Positions 26,567 to 36,486 of a stretch of 64,000 nucleotides of DNA are shown in pieces. This DNA comes from Pelagicoccus sp. (lineage in GTDB: Bacteria; Verrucomicrobiota; Verrucomicrobiia; Opitutales; Opitutaceae), in the NCBI GenBank assembly GCA_028284635.1, contig JANQRJ010000095.1, forward strand, positions 45,104 to 109,103, given 5' to 3'. The notes under the pieces are model-generated. The model was not told the origin of the DNA. It saw only the letters and a list, made by a program, of their open reading frames with translations, and did not search any database. A program made the position numbers and the translations under genes. Each line of letters begins with the position of its first letter. The first letter of the stretch is position 1.

Positions 26567-27667
26567 ATGCGTGAGACACAATCAAATTACAAAGTAGCAA
26601 TCATCGGATGCGGAAGAGTCTCGAAAAACCATTGGGGACCGATCAACGATATCGAAGGCTTCGAACTAGCGAGCATCTGCGACTTGCAACCAGAAAGAGG
26701 CCAACCCCTCGCCGATAAGTTGAGCGTTCCATTTTATCGCGACTACGACACGATGCTCCAGGAAAGGCCCGCCGATATCGTTTGCGTGCTAACGCCAAGC
26801 GGCATGCATCCTCACCACGTGATAGACATTATCGAAAAATACGGTACGCACATAGTCGTAGAAAAGCCTATGGCACTAAGCCAAAGCGATCTCGTCCGAA
26901 TGCGAAATGCCGCGGAGAAAGCGAAGGTAAAAATCTTCCCCATCTATCAAAATCGATACAATAAGGCCGTCCAACGAGTACGTCTAGATCTGTCGGAAGG
27001 AAGACTCGGCAAAATCGCCTTGGGGACCGTTAGGTTAAGATGGTGCCGGCCGCAGCCCTACTATGACCGAGACCCATGGCGGGGAACTTGGGCGATGGAC
27101 GGAGGAGCCCTGACTAACCAAGGAATTCACTATATCGACCTGCTGCAATATCTTGCCGGAAAAGTCGAATCGGTCTCCGCGAAAATGGCGACGCAGTTCG
27201 TGGACGTCGAAGTGGAAGACACCTTCGTGGCCACAGTTAAGTTTCTTTCGGGGGCCTTAGGAGTCATTGAAGTGACTACTGCATCGCGACCGGATGACTT
27301 CGAGGCCTCTATCTCCATTCTCGCCGAAAAGGGTACGGCCATCCTCGGGGGCCTGGCCTGCAATCAGCTCGACTGCTATACGCTCGACACAACGGCAGAG
27401 ACTGAATGTTCGGTCGAAATTCCTGACGCCTACGGATTCGGTCACTGGGATTTCTTCAGAGACGTTCTCGAAGATCTGGACGGCGGCAAGCCTCACCCCA
27501 TCTCGTTTGAAACCGGATGCGACGCCATCAACCTGCTAAACGCTCTCTATAGATCCGCCGAAGAAGGTCGCGAAGTCTTCATAAACGAAAAGCTAGCTTC
27601 CAAACGGTTGGGCGAAGAGAACGCGGATCTAAAAGCGATCTATCTAGCGGAGGCTACGCAAGCCTGA
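26567..27667 (+). CDS. Gfo/Idh/MocA-family oxidoreductase
   Basis: 366 residues. The N-terminal Rossmann loop is AIIGCGRVSKNHWGPI; EKPMALS carries the family EKP lysine; GGALTNQGIHYIDLLQYL is the catalytic C-terminal helix with its His. Related enzymes in glycan clusters (WbpB, WlbA) oxidise C3 of UDP-GlcNAc uronic acid; others act on myo-inositol or free sugars. It is followed by an epimerase and a PLP aminotransferase, so it may start a 3-amino-sugar route. The substrate is unknown. Confidence 0.85.
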   Translation: MRETQSNYKVAIIGCGRVSKNHWGPINDIEGFELASICDLQPERGQPLADKLSVPFYRDYDTMLQERPADIVCVLTPSGMHPHHVIDIIEKYGTHIVVEKPMALSQSDLVRMRNAAEKAKVKIFPIYQNRYNKAVQRVRLDLSEGRLGKIALGTVRLRWCRPQPYYDRDPWRGTWAMDGGALTNQGIHYIDLLQYLAGKVESVSAKMATQFVDVEVEDTFVATVKFLSGALGVIEVTTASRPDDFEASISILAEKGTAILGGLACNQLDCYTLDTTAETECSVEIPDAYGFGHWDFFRDVLEDLDGGKPHPISFETGCDAINLLNALYRSAEEGREVFINEKLASKRLGEENADLKAIYLAEATQA

Positions 27668-27687
27668 CCGCAAACCGAACTAAGACT

Positions 27688-28641
27688 ATGGAATTGGAAA
27701 ACAAAGTAGCGCTGGTTACCGGCGCAGCGGGTTTCATCGGGTCTCATTTAACGAAAAGGCTGCTCTCGCAAGGCTGCCAAGTCTTCGCAACAGATAATCT
27801 AGCCACGGGATCCAGGAGCAATATTCCAAATGGTTGCCAATTTATCGAATTGGATCTTTCCAGACCGGACTTTGTCAAGCGACTGCCTAGCCAGCAATTC
27901 GATTTCGTTTGCCACTTAGCAGCTCAATCCTCCGGTCCCGCATCGGCCCAGATGCCCCATGCGGACCTGCAGGCCAACGCCTCATCTACCTTGCTACTCT
28001 CGCGTTGGTGCATCCAAAACGCAATCAAGCGCTTCGTCTACGCCAGCTCCATGGCGATCTACGGAAATCAAGAGAAACTCCCCGCCAACGAAGAAAGCGT
28101 ATGCAAACCTATATCCTACTACGGAATCTCGAAGCTAACTTCGGAAAACATGCTACGCATTGCTCAATCCGAAGGGCTGGAAAGCACATGCTTCAGAATG
28201 TTCAGCGTATACGGTCCAGGACAAAATCTAGCGAATCGAAAACAAGGGATGCTAAGCATTTTTTTAGCCTATCTCCTCGAAGGCGTACCCGTACCCGTGA
28301 CGGGAACCTTGGATAGATTTCGCGATTTCGTGTATATCGAGGACGTCATTGACGCCTGGATCTCCGCTCTCAAGATGCCAAGAACGCCAAGACTGGCCTA
28401 CAATCTCGGATCCGGTGAACCAACTGCAGTGAAGAAACTGCTTCGCTTGCTTATATCCGCCCTTGGGTTGCCTGCCGATCATGAAATCTTGGCGCAAGAG
28501 AACTCCGCTTCCGATCAATTCGGCCTGTACGCTGACATAAACGCAGCGAGGGAGGATCTCGAATGGACGCCTCAGACGAAATTCTCTGACGGAATTACCA
28601 AAATGGTGGAATGGGCGAAAACCGAATTCTCCAGAGATTGA
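27688..28641 (+). CDS. NAD-dependent epimerase/dehydratase
   Basis: 317 residues, extended SDR. VTGAAGFIGSHLTKRL, DNLATGSRSN, HLAAQSSGPAS, YASSMAIYG and YYGISKLTSE give the NAD site and the Ser and Tyr-x3-Lys of the active site. FSVYGPGQNLANRKQGMLSIF is typical of UDP-glucose/GlcNAc 4-epimerases and dTDP-glucose-type enzymes. It is 20 bases downstream of the Gfo/Idh gene. The exact sugar and reaction (epimerase, dehydratase or reductase) cannot be told. Confidence 0.87.
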   Translation: MELENKVALVTGAAGFIGSHLTKRLLSQGCQVFATDNLATGSRSNIPNGCQFIELDLSRPDFVKRLPSQQFDFVCHLAAQSSGPASAQMPHADLQANASSTLLLSRWCIQNAIKRFVYASSMAIYGNQEKLPANEESVCKPISYYGISKLTSENMLRIAQSEGLESTCFRMFSVYGPGQNLANRKQGMLSIFLAYLLEGVPVPVTGTLDRFRDFVYIEDVIDAWISALKMPRTPRLAYNLGSGEPTAVKKLLRLLISALGLPADHEILAQENSASDQFGLYADINAAREDLEWTPQTKFSDGITKMVEWAKTEFSRD

Positions 28642-28669
28642 AAACCCAGAACAGTCGACTCCCAAAAAA

Positions 28670-29755
28670 ATGACGCCAAAACCGAACCCGCATGTCCTAA
28701 AAATCAACAGAGCTCCTCAAGGGATGGAAGGACGCAACGCGAATATCTGCCTAGACCGAAACGAAAGGTATACGCCCTTTGATGAAAGCATATTCAATCG
28801 TATGGTTTCCCGGCTAACGCCGCACGACTTCTGCTCGTACCCAGACACTTCGCCTCTTCTGCATGCCTTGGCTAAAACGAACAAGATAGACAGAGACTGC
28901 ATCTATCTCACCAACGGATCAGATTCCGCGCTCAGGCTGCTTTTTCAAGCCTATGCTCAAAAAGACAGAGAACTCGTTTGCCGAAACCCGACCTACGCGA
29001 TGACCTCGATCTACGGGGAGATCGCGAATGCCAAAGTTCGTTCGATCGAATACGACGAGAATCGCAAAGTATCTCTGGCCACTCTATTGGAAGCTCTGGA
29101 GAACGATCCGACGATGATGGTCCTAGCGAATCCCGATCAACCAACGGGAGCGACAATTGAAGAAGACGATCTGCTCGCCCTTTGCAAAGCGACCAACGAA
29201 AAAGGCGTTTTACTAGTCATCGACGAAGCCTACTATCCATTTCACCCCCTAAGCGCAGCAAACTATATCCATCAATTCGACAACCTCGCCGTCACTCGGA
29301 CTTTTTCGAAATGGGGCGGTCTCGCTGGGCTTAGACTTGGATATCTGCTAAGCAATCCGCAAATTATAAATACCGTTCAGAAAGTTAGAGGGTCGCATGA
29401 GGTAAACTCCGTAGCCGCTAAAATGGCGCAATACATATTGGAGCATCCTGAAGTCACAGACGAATATGTATCTACGATCGAAGCGTCGCGAGCTAAACTG
29501 AGAGAGTTCGCCCAGAGCCGCAATCTGGGGTTTCCGTCATGTCCCGCCAATTTTCAATTGGTGGAATTCGAAAGCCAAGATCAAGCAATAGCTGCCGCAA
29601 ACGCTCTGGAAGAAGAGAATATCCTCGTACGATCCGGTTTCAAGGAAACCTCCGTAGCAAAGTGCATTCGAATCACATTGGATACCGAAGATATCATCGG
29701 CAAGCTTATAGACATTCTAGTACGGTTTCTGACTAAGCATCAACCTATGCATTAA
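28670..29755 (+). CDS. HisC-like PLP aminotransferase
   Basis: 361 residues, fold type I class II. NGSDSALRLLFQAY, ANPDQPTGATIEEDD, VIDEAYYPF and RTFSKWGGLAGLRLGY (PLP lysine in FSK, phosphate-binding Arg in GLRLGY) match histidinol-phosphate aminotransferase relatives. No histidine genes are nearby; the setting is a sugar block. It probably makes or uses a small amino-acid or amino-sugar group destined for the glycan. A distinct class from the DegT enzyme at 22951. Confidence 0.82.
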   Translation: MTPKPNPHVLKINRAPQGMEGRNANICLDRNERYTPFDESIFNRMVSRLTPHDFCSYPDTSPLLHALAKTNKIDRDCIYLTNGSDSALRLLFQAYAQKDRELVCRNPTYAMTSIYGEIANAKVRSIEYDENRKVSLATLLEALENDPTMMVLANPDQPTGATIEEDDLLALCKATNEKGVLLVIDEAYYPFHPLSAANYIHQFDNLAVTRTFSKWGGLAGLRLGYLLSNPQIINTVQKVRGSHEVNSVAAKMAQYILEHPEVTDEYVSTIEASRAKLREFAQSRNLGFPSCPANFQLVEFESQDQAIAAANALEEENILVRSGFKETSVAKCIRITLDTEDIIGKLIDILVRFLTKHQPMH

Positions 29756-29762
29756 TAAAACT

Positions 29763-30536
29763 ATGCCGCAAAATATCGAATACAAGTCATCCGAAATCAA
29801 AGATTTCTACTCGACGCAAAGAACCGCATGGAAACAATTCTATCCGTCTGAAAGAAAAGTATTCGAGCGAACGCTCGAAGGTTTCGGCGCGGACGCGAAA
29901 GTCCTGGATGTCGGCTGCGCCGCAGGCGGCTTGGGGAGAGCCTTGCATCAGCGATTCCAAATTAGCGACTACACTGGCATCGATATCAACAAGGAAGTCA
30001 TCGAATTCGCGAAATCGGCCCCCTTTCCCGACGGGCTAAACGCGCGATTCGAGCACGGCGACATTATCAGCGACGATTGCGAAATCGGAAAATCTCAATA
30101 CGACGCGACGATCGCTCTTGGTTGCGCAGATTGGAATCTGCACCCGGAAGCCATTGTCAATTCTTGCTGGAACCTCGTCAAGCCGGGAGGACAATTGATC
30201 ATCTCGCTACGGCTGACACCGGAAGCTGGAGTAAATGACATATCAAGAAGTTATCAATATATAAATTTTTCCGAAGATAAAGACGTCTCTTCCAAAGAGA
30301 TCGCAAACTATGTCATCCTAAACATTGCCCAGGCACTAAAAATTATAGAAAAACTTCAACCTTCAGAGGTATACGGATACGGCTATTGGGGGTCTCCATC
30401 CACCACTGCAGTAACTCTATACGACCAAATCGTATTCGGCGTTTTCAGTATCAGCAAACCAATAGCTGAAAATACTTCATCGGCTTCCTGCCTTTTGGAG
30501 CTACCTCTCGATCTCTTTACAAGAACCGACTCGTGA
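29763..30536 (+). CDS. SAM-dependent methyltransferase (paralogue of the fused domain at 32205)
   Basis: 257 residues. VLDVGCAAGGLGRAL is motif I and YTGIDINKEVIEFA motif II. The N-terminal RTAWKQFYPSE and the end EVYGYGYWGSPSTTAV...FGVFSISK are shared with the C-terminal half of the protein at 31459. The two are therefore paralogues two genes apart. This one keeps the intact SAM-binding residues. Its final LELPLDLF is mirrored by LELRLPNQLL in the other. It probably methylates a sugar or a sugar-bound group of this block. Its stop overlaps the next start (GTGA). Confidence 0.85.
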   Translation: MPQNIEYKSSEIKDFYSTQRTAWKQFYPSERKVFERTLEGFGADAKVLDVGCAAGGLGRALHQRFQISDYTGIDINKEVIEFAKSAPFPDGLNARFEHGDIISDDCEIGKSQYDATIALGCADWNLHPEAIVNSCWNLVKPGGQLIISLRLTPEAGVNDISRSYQYINFSEDKDVSSKEIANYVILNIAQALKIIEKLQPSEVYGYGYWGSPSTTAVTLYDQIVFGVFSISKPIAENTSSASCLLELPLDLFTRTDS

Positions 30537-31435
30537 CAGCCATTACGGACAAACGCAAGCTAAGCGTCTTTCACTCGCTTTTGCGTTCCACTGACTATCG
30601 ATTCCATTTCCTGGATGTCGGCTCTGGTGGAAGCTTGAAGTATCCGTGGACGCTTTTACCAGCGGAAAAACTGGATAAAATAGACTTCGATCCGGAGATC
30701 GAAGGCGACGATGCCGTGTGCATCTCCGATCGTTCATGCAATAGAACCTTCTATGTCGCAAAGAATCCTCGAGCCTCCTCTCTCCATCTGCCAAATCCGA
30801 AGTTCGTCGAGCGATTTGGAATGGAAGGCCTGAATCCGGCGAAGGAACTATCGGTTCGCTGCGCGAGCTTGGATCATTTGCTCGGCGAAAAAGGTCATCC
30901 CGTCGATCTGATGGATATCAATACGGAAGGGCATGATTTTCACGTATTGAAAGGGGCGACAGAAACCTTCCAGAGCGGCTCGGTTATGCTTCTGAAGATC
31001 GAATTCGAATTGACCAAAGCCTGGCAAGGGCAAGGATTCTTCTCGGACATCGATAGCATACTAAGATCTTGGAACTACGAAATTATCGACATAGACGTCT
31101 CTAGCATTCGACCGAAAGTGGCGAAAAAGATATCATACGCGGGAGAACCCGCCTGGGGAAAAGCCTGGTATGCTCCTCGAATAGATGCCTTGAAACTGTT
31201 TTCTCGAAACAGCGATGATCCGAGTACCTACCTGAAGAAAGCAGCCGCCCTCTACTCTCTTTTCAATGCTCCAGCTAGGGCGATTGAGATCGTTCGCGAC
31301 AATCAGGACGTCTTTGGGCAAACATTTGCGAATCAATTTCAAGCATCTGTCGAACATGCATACCGATTCAATCGCCTCGAGTCATTGCTCGACAAACTTA
31401 AATCAACGATAACGCGGAGACTGACACGCGTTTAG
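30533..31435 (+). CDS. FkbM-family methyltransferase
   Basis: 300 residues from a GTG start that overlaps the previous stop. FHFLDVGSGGSLKYPW is a SAM-binding motif I, and VDLMDINTEGHDFHVLKGA followed by MLLKIEFEL is the FkbM signature. FkbM enzymes O-methylate polyketides and sugars. The last ~70 residues lie outside the FkbM core and are helical. It probably adds a second methyl group to a sugar of the same block as the upstream methyltransferase. Confidence 0.82.
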   Translation: MTAITDKRKLSVFHSLLRSTDYRFHFLDVGSGGSLKYPWTLLPAEKLDKIDFDPEIEGDDAVCISDRSCNRTFYVAKNPRASSLHLPNPKFVERFGMEGLNPAKELSVRCASLDHLLGEKGHPVDLMDINTEGHDFHVLKGATETFQSGSVMLLKIEFELTKAWQGQGFFSDIDSILRSWNYEIIDIDVSSIRPKVAKKISYAGEPAWGKAWYAPRIDALKLFSRNSDDPSTYLKKAAALYSLFNAPARAIEIVRDNQDVFGQTFANQFQASVEHAYRFNRLESLLDKLKSTITRRLTRV

Positions 31436-31458
31436 AAAAGATAAACTCTATCAACACG

Positions 31459-32913
31459 ATGAAAAGCAAAATTATCTGCGCCTTGCTGCTGGGAAGAGAG
31501 GGATCTTCTGGATTTCCTGGCAAAAACATATACCCAGTCCTAGGACGGCCAATGGTAACCTACCCGCTAGTGACCGCCCAGGCCTGCCCCAGCGTCGACC
31601 GCGTCTATGTCTCTACCGACTCTCCCAGCCTTAAGGAGATAGGAACTAGTTTAAACTGCTATATTATTGATAGGCCGCAACACCTCGCGAGCAAAACCGC
31701 TTTGGGCGAACACGCCTATGTCCACGGATACGAAACGATCAGAGAAGAATTGGCGAAGGAGAATCTGGAATTGGAACTCCTGTTGTTGCTTTTCGCGAAC
31801 GCCCCTACCTTTACTCCCCAAATCGTCGAACAAGGAATCGCCGCTCTACGAGAGAACTCCAGCATAGATTCGGCCGTATCCGTATCCAGCTACAACATGT
31901 GGAGCCCTCTGAGGGCCCGCAAGATCAATGCCGACGGTCTGCTCGATCCCTTCGTGCCATTCGAGACATTCGGAGATCCAAAAACTCTCAATTGCGACCG
32001 CGATTCGCAAGGCGATGTCTGGTTCGCGGATATGGGTATTTCTATAGTTAGGCCGAAATGTCTTGAGAATCTGGACGCTGGTCTTCTTCCACAGAAATGG
32101 ATGGGGCAAAAAATCTATCCGCTAAAACAGTGGGGAGGGCTGGATGTTGACGAACCGTGGCAGGTCCCGACAGTCGAAGCATGGCTACAGGCTCACGATA
32201 TCGAGAAACTCTTTCAAATCTCGCGAACTGAGTGGAGGCATTTCTACGATTCGGAAAAAACTGTCATTTCGTCTCTAGATCTGGCATCGAATTCCAGGGT
32301 TTTAGATGTTGGCTTCGATCCAGGTGGCTTAGGACTCGCGCTAAAGGAACGATTCGGAATCGAGCAATACAGCTTCGTCCAAACCGACGACCAAAAGGCG
32401 AATGAAGCGACAATCATCAATCCAAATGCAAGTCGCATCGACCTAGATCTTCAAGCGATAGGCAATGACATCGGAACCTACGACGCCGTGTTCTCGCTTT
32501 CCTCTTCGGATGAGCCAGACTACCTGGATAGCTGCATCGCAAACGCGTTCAAGCTAGTCAAAGAGGGAGGAAGTCTCGTATTTAGCTGCAGACTGACTGA
32601 GACGGAAACCGTCGCGGACAGCGAAAGATCATACCAGCTTTCCTACAACGCCAAAGGTGACGAGATAAGAGCCCCGTACAATGTATATGGCATTCGCGAA
32701 CTAATAGAAAAGCTCTTCCAATTCAAACCTGGCGAAATATTTTGCTACGGCTACTCCGGAAAGCCGAACTCCACTGTTCACTCGCGCTTCAAAACGGTCT
32801 GCTTTGCCGTTTTCGCGATCAGAAAAAGGGTCGGCCCGACAATAGGAGAACCGAAATTGGAGCTACGCCTTCCCAACCAGCTGCTCAAAGCCGGACAGCT
32901 ACAGAGCATCTGA
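31459..32913 (+). CDS. Cytidylyltransferase fused to a degenerate methyltransferase domain
   Basis: 484 residues. Residues 1 to about 245 are a NeuA-type cytidylyltransferase: LLGREGSSGFPGKNIYPVLG as CTP loop, RVYVSTDS, LLFANAPTFTP and VDEPWQVPTVEAWL. From about 250 a methyltransferase-like domain starts (FQISRTEWRHFYDSE). It parallels the protein at 29763 from end to end, but motif I has changed from LDVGCAAGG to LDVGFDPGG and motif II from GIDIN to VQTDD. That suggests loss of SAM binding. The cytidylyltransferase core is divergent from the neuA at 24124 and may activate a different acid. The fused domain may now only bind the sugar. Confidence 0.8.
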   Translation: MKSKIICALLLGREGSSGFPGKNIYPVLGRPMVTYPLVTAQACPSVDRVYVSTDSPSLKEIGTSLNCYIIDRPQHLASKTALGEHAYVHGYETIREELAKENLELELLLLLFANAPTFTPQIVEQGIAALRENSSIDSAVSVSSYNMWSPLRARKINADGLLDPFVPFETFGDPKTLNCDRDSQGDVWFADMGISIVRPKCLENLDAGLLPQKWMGQKIYPLKQWGGLDVDEPWQVPTVEAWLQAHDIEKLFQISRTEWRHFYDSEKTVISSLDLASNSRVLDVGFDPGGLGLALKERFGIEQYSFVQTDDQKANEATIINPNASRIDLDLQAIGNDIGTYDAVFSLSSSDEPDYLDSCIANAFKLVKEGGSLVFSCRLTETETVADSERSYQLSYNAKGDEIRAPYNVYGIRELIEKLFQFKPGEIFCYGYSGKPNSTVHSRFKTVCFAVFAIRKRVGPTIGEPKLELRLPNQLLKAGQLQSI

Positions 32914-32927
32914 GTTCTCATGAAGGC

Positions 32928-34715
32928 ATGACGAGCGTAGATCTCGACAATTTGACGCCAAGCGAGAATCGATTGCTAAACTCGCTCGGAATGACGATTC
33001 GACGCGATTTCGTCCAGTTCGTCGCCGCGCTAGGCAGAGGCAAATGGAACGACGAATATTGGTCTCTAAGCAGCTTAGCGAGCCGCGATATATACCTGAG
33101 TCCGCTATTCGAGCGCTGTTGCAAGCTCGCTTTCGTAAAGCATGCGCTCGAAAACTCCGACCGACCGCTGAACGTGCGAACTCGCGATCCAGCCCTGGCC
33201 AGGGCTCTGCGACGCTACGCGATGAAATACGGCAGTCTAGTGGTAGCCAGCCGTGTTTCGCTAGGACGCCGAATCGCCAATCGACTGTGCTCCATTAGGC
33301 ATTGGGCGATCTCCACCTTTCTAATTTCGCAAAGAATGCTGGCGCGAAAGCCAGATCAAGCGAAGCGACTGCTAGAATCGCATGAGCGTATAACCCTTCT
33401 GGATACATTTGTTCTCAATTCGAGCGGAGCAGGATCCATTCAACAGGGCGATTACAGCGATCGATACTACACTGGATTGACCAGCATAGTTAGCGACAAC
33501 GTTCGCTCCGAGCTTATCTACTTGCCTACATTCATCGGGTTCAAAGACATGTTCGAAGCTTTCAAAAAAGCGCGAACCTCAAAGGCCCGCTTCTTGCTCG
33601 TTGACGATCTCCTAAGACCTCGAGACTACCTATCGACGATATTCTACGCTCCGTTAAGGCGACTTTTCCATAGATTTCCTAATCTAGAATTTCTCGATTT
33701 CGATACTCGCGACATCGTCCGCGACGAACAACGGGGAAAATGCGCCCACCATTCCGTACAACAAGCTACATTGAACCTCAAATTTGCCAGACGTCTCGCA
33801 AAATATAGGAATCGCATTAGATGTCTGGTCGAATGGAACGAAAATCAAGTCATCGACAAAGGGCTAATATTAGGATTTAGCCGCTTTCTGCCCGATTCGA
33901 AAGTCGTTGCCTACAAATCGTATCCCATCGCGGAGAGCTATTTGATGCATCTCAGTCCGACAAAAGAAGAGAGACTGCACAGTCTTAGTCCCGCTGAAGT
34001 CGCCGTTATTGGAAAGGGCTACATAAAAACCGCAAAGGAATTCGACCCAGATCTGAAAGTCATTACAGCACCGGCTCTAAGATTTCAATACATTTGGTCA
34101 GAAAAAAGGCCAAGAGCGAATCAATCTCAGATTAGCATTCTCGTCGCTCTTCCCATTCCGGAGTATGAGAATCTTGCGATTCTGGAAGTGCTGCAAGATT
34201 CCTTAAGAAGGTTCAATAAAGATAATGCAAAACAGGAAATCGCGTTCCGTCTTAAACCCCACCCTACCCACAACAAAAAATATATTAGAAGTCTTCTAAA
34301 GGGAAGTTGGCCTCCTGCATTCGAAGTAATAGAAGGCGATATTCTTTCCGCTTACGATCAATCTGACATTTTCATCTCGAACACTTCAAGCGCCTGTATA
34401 GAAGCGATCGCCAGAGGGATTCCGACTATAGTGATAGGCGAACATAGCGGAATGACCCAATGCCCCATTCCGGAAGATGTCCCCAAAGATATCTGGTCCT
34501 TATGTTACACTAAGGATGAGGTCATAGCTTCAATAACGCAATTTGTCTCGAAAAAGCGAACGAGCCGCTCTCAAGCGACCACACACACGCACCGCGATCT
34601 CTTAAATCGCTACTTTGAACCCGTCACAAAGGAGGCCGTCTACAAATTACTGTCTCTCGAGCAGCCTCCTACAGACCCGGTCCACGCAAACGCAGACGAG
34701 TCGACTACCGCATAG
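32928..34715 (+). CDS. Putative GT-B-like transferase of surface glycan synthesis
   Basis: 595 residues from the ATG at 32928, 14 bases after the previous stop and preceded by AAGG. The open frame extends back to 32742 but would overlap the previous gene by 172 bases. The N-terminal half matches nothing I know. The C-terminal part (FRLKPHPTHNKKY, then SDIFISNTSSACIEAIARGIPTIVIGEHS) looks like the nucleotide-binding half of capsule transferases of the KpsS/polysialyl or glycerophosphotransferase type. A role in transferring one of the CMP-activated sugars is possible but unproven. Confidence 0.6.
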   Translation: MTSVDLDNLTPSENRLLNSLGMTIRRDFVQFVAALGRGKWNDEYWSLSSLASRDIYLSPLFERCCKLAFVKHALENSDRPLNVRTRDPALARALRRYAMKYGSLVVASRVSLGRRIANRLCSIRHWAISTFLISQRMLARKPDQAKRLLESHERITLLDTFVLNSSGAGSIQQGDYSDRYYTGLTSIVSDNVRSELIYLPTFIGFKDMFEAFKKARTSKARFLLVDDLLRPRDYLSTIFYAPLRRLFHRFPNLEFLDFDTRDIVRDEQRGKCAHHSVQQATLNLKFARRLAKYRNRIRCLVEWNENQVIDKGLILGFSRFLPDSKVVAYKSYPIAESYLMHLSPTKEERLHSLSPAEVAVIGKGYIKTAKEFDPDLKVITAPALRFQYIWSEKRPRANQSQISILVALPIPEYENLAILEVLQDSLRRFNKDNAKQEIAFRLKPHPTHNKKYIRSLLKGSWPPAFEVIEGDILSAYDQSDIFISNTSSACIEAIARGIPTIVIGEHSGMTQCPIPEDVPKDIWSLCYTKDEVIASITQFVSKKRTSRSQATTHTHRDLLNRYFEPVTKEAVYKLLSLEQPPTDPVHANADESTTA

Positions 34716-34784
34716 CCCCAAAAGCCTCGCTCTCCGTGCCAGCAACATTTAACGATATAAGTCTATTCCAGCCGAAGACGATCC

Positions 34785-36332
34785 ATGGAACATTCCCTGT
34801 TTAAGCGCTTTTCCGCCCGAATCACGGCTAATCTCTTCATTTTGCCTTTGAACATACTATCGCAGGCTCTCGTTCCTCGTATGCTAGGTCCAGTGATGTA
34901 TGGAAACTACAGCTTTCTTGTCAGCACTTTTGAGCATTTCGTAGGTTTCTTCGACTCGGGTCTCTCGCAATGCCTATTTAACAAGACCACTCAAAACCCA
35001 AGCAACTCGCAGTGGCGTTACTATTTTTGGAGAATCTTTCTGGTTTTATCAGCCTCTTCTATCGCCTTAACAACCGTTGCTATATTTTCTTCTTTGCGTA
35101 ACGACATATGGCCCGATCAAAAGAACATATGGATTTACTTCGGCCTTCTCTTCGCTCTAAATCAATGGCTCGTAAAGGTGCTCACGCAGCTGTTAGACGC
35201 TTATGCCCTCACAATCACAGGCGAATTCGCAAAGGTACTTCAAAAGGTCGTCGCCGTTTTGTTTCTGGTCGCCTTGTACTATTCGGAACGAAATCGCCTG
35301 GAAGAGTACTTTGTTTATCAAATATCTGCAGGCCTCCTTCTTGTTGGCATGTATATTTTCATATTCGAACGATCTGGACGACGCGCCTTTCCCTCCAGAG
35401 TTAAAAATATCGACAGTTCGAAAAACTACTTCAGCGCCTACATAAAATACTCGAAGCCCATTTTTGTCTACTCTGGAGTAGGAGCAATAGTTGGCATTCT
35501 TGATCGATGGATGCTCCAAAACTTCGCCGGAGCGCACCAGCAAAGCTATTTCGGCATCGCTTTCCAAATCAGCGCGATCAGTTTTCTCATAACAAAGTCA
35601 ATGACCCAACTCTTCGGACGGGAGGTTGCCAAAGCTCACGGTAACGGTGACATCGAGCAGATACGACAACTGTTTCGCAAGCTTCTTCCCACATTCTATA
35701 CGATTACCGCGTATTTTTGCATCTTTGTCTCGTCGGAAGCGGAATCAATAGGCCTTCTTTTCGGAGGAGAAAAGTTCGTAAACGCAACACCAGTCATCGC
35801 CCTCATGGCCCTCTGCCCTATACATCAAACCTACGGTCAACTCTGTGGGTCATTCTATTTTGCCACTTCGCAAACGAAAGCGTATCAGAATATCGGCGTA
35901 GTTTCTCTAGTACTTGGTCTAATCGCCGCGTTTTTTCTCATCGCTCCCTCCGAATTACATGGGCTCGAACTGGGCTCAAAAGGCCTCGCGGCCAAATGGC
36001 TAGGGTCGCAACTGATATCCGTAAACGCTTTACTCTTTTTTGCTACGCGCTTTTTGAAAATTAGATTTCTTCCCTTCCTCATCCATCAAGCCGTTCTTTT
36101 AGCATGGCTTTATCTGTTTGCTCAAGCGAGCTCATCGCTCGTAAACCTTACAAGTCCACTTCCCCTACTAATAGAATTTCTACTCAAAGGCATTCTCTAC
36201 ACTGCCTTGGCAATATCCTCGATATTGATATGGCCAAAACTGGTAGGACCATTAGTCCGACGAGACGAAATTCTAATTTTAATCAGAAGATTCTACGATA
36301 AGCTAATAGCTATTCTAAAAATAAGACCATAG
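34785..36332 (+). CDS. wzx: Wzx-type oligosaccharide flippase
   Basis: 515 residues of very hydrophobic sequence with about 12-14 membrane spans. The N-terminal pattern (ITANLFILPLNILSQALVPRMLGPVMYGNYSF) is that of the polysaccharide flippase (PST/MATE-like) family. It should move the lipid-linked repeat unit across the inner membrane. Clearly AT-richer than the flanking chromosome. It is followed by a 154-base gap, the longest in the operon. Confidence 0.85.
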   Translation: MEHSLFKRFSARITANLFILPLNILSQALVPRMLGPVMYGNYSFLVSTFEHFVGFFDSGLSQCLFNKTTQNPSNSQWRYYFWRIFLVLSASSIALTTVAIFSSLRNDIWPDQKNIWIYFGLLFALNQWLVKVLTQLLDAYALTITGEFAKVLQKVVAVLFLVALYYSERNRLEEYFVYQISAGLLLVGMYIFIFERSGRRAFPSRVKNIDSSKNYFSAYIKYSKPIFVYSGVGAIVGILDRWMLQNFAGAHQQSYFGIAFQISAISFLITKSMTQLFGREVAKAHGNGDIEQIRQLFRKLLPTFYTITAYFCIFVSSEAESIGLLFGGEKFVNATPVIALMALCPIHQTYGQLCGSFYFATSQTKAYQNIGVVSLVLGLIAAFFLIAPSELHGLELGSKGLAAKWLGSQLISVNALLFFATRFLKIRFLPFLIHQAVLLAWLYLFAQASSSLVNLTSPLPLLIEFLLKGILYTALAISSILIWPKLVGPLVRRDEILILIRRFYDKLIAILKIRP

Positions 36333-36486
36333 CACATTGCGATAGCGCCGAAATTCGTTTCAAAGCAAAATCGTATCTATCAACATCGATAAGGAACTCC
36401 ATTAAGCCATGTTGTTGCTTTGCGAAAAACAGGCAACGACAGTCGCATACGTCTAGTGCTTAAGTTCCCGCAAACTCGCTTGAAAA

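Noticed and set aside
28670..32913. Phosphonate (CMP-aminoethylphosphonate) pathway
   Set aside because: A cytidylyltransferase near an aminotransferase hinted at it, but there is no PEP mutase or phosphonopyruvate decarboxylase, and the cytidylyltransferase has NeuA-type motifs.
32742..32927. Upstream extension of the GT-B-like gene
   Set aside because: It would overlap the fused cytidylyltransferase gene by 172 bases; the ATG at 32928 is well placed.
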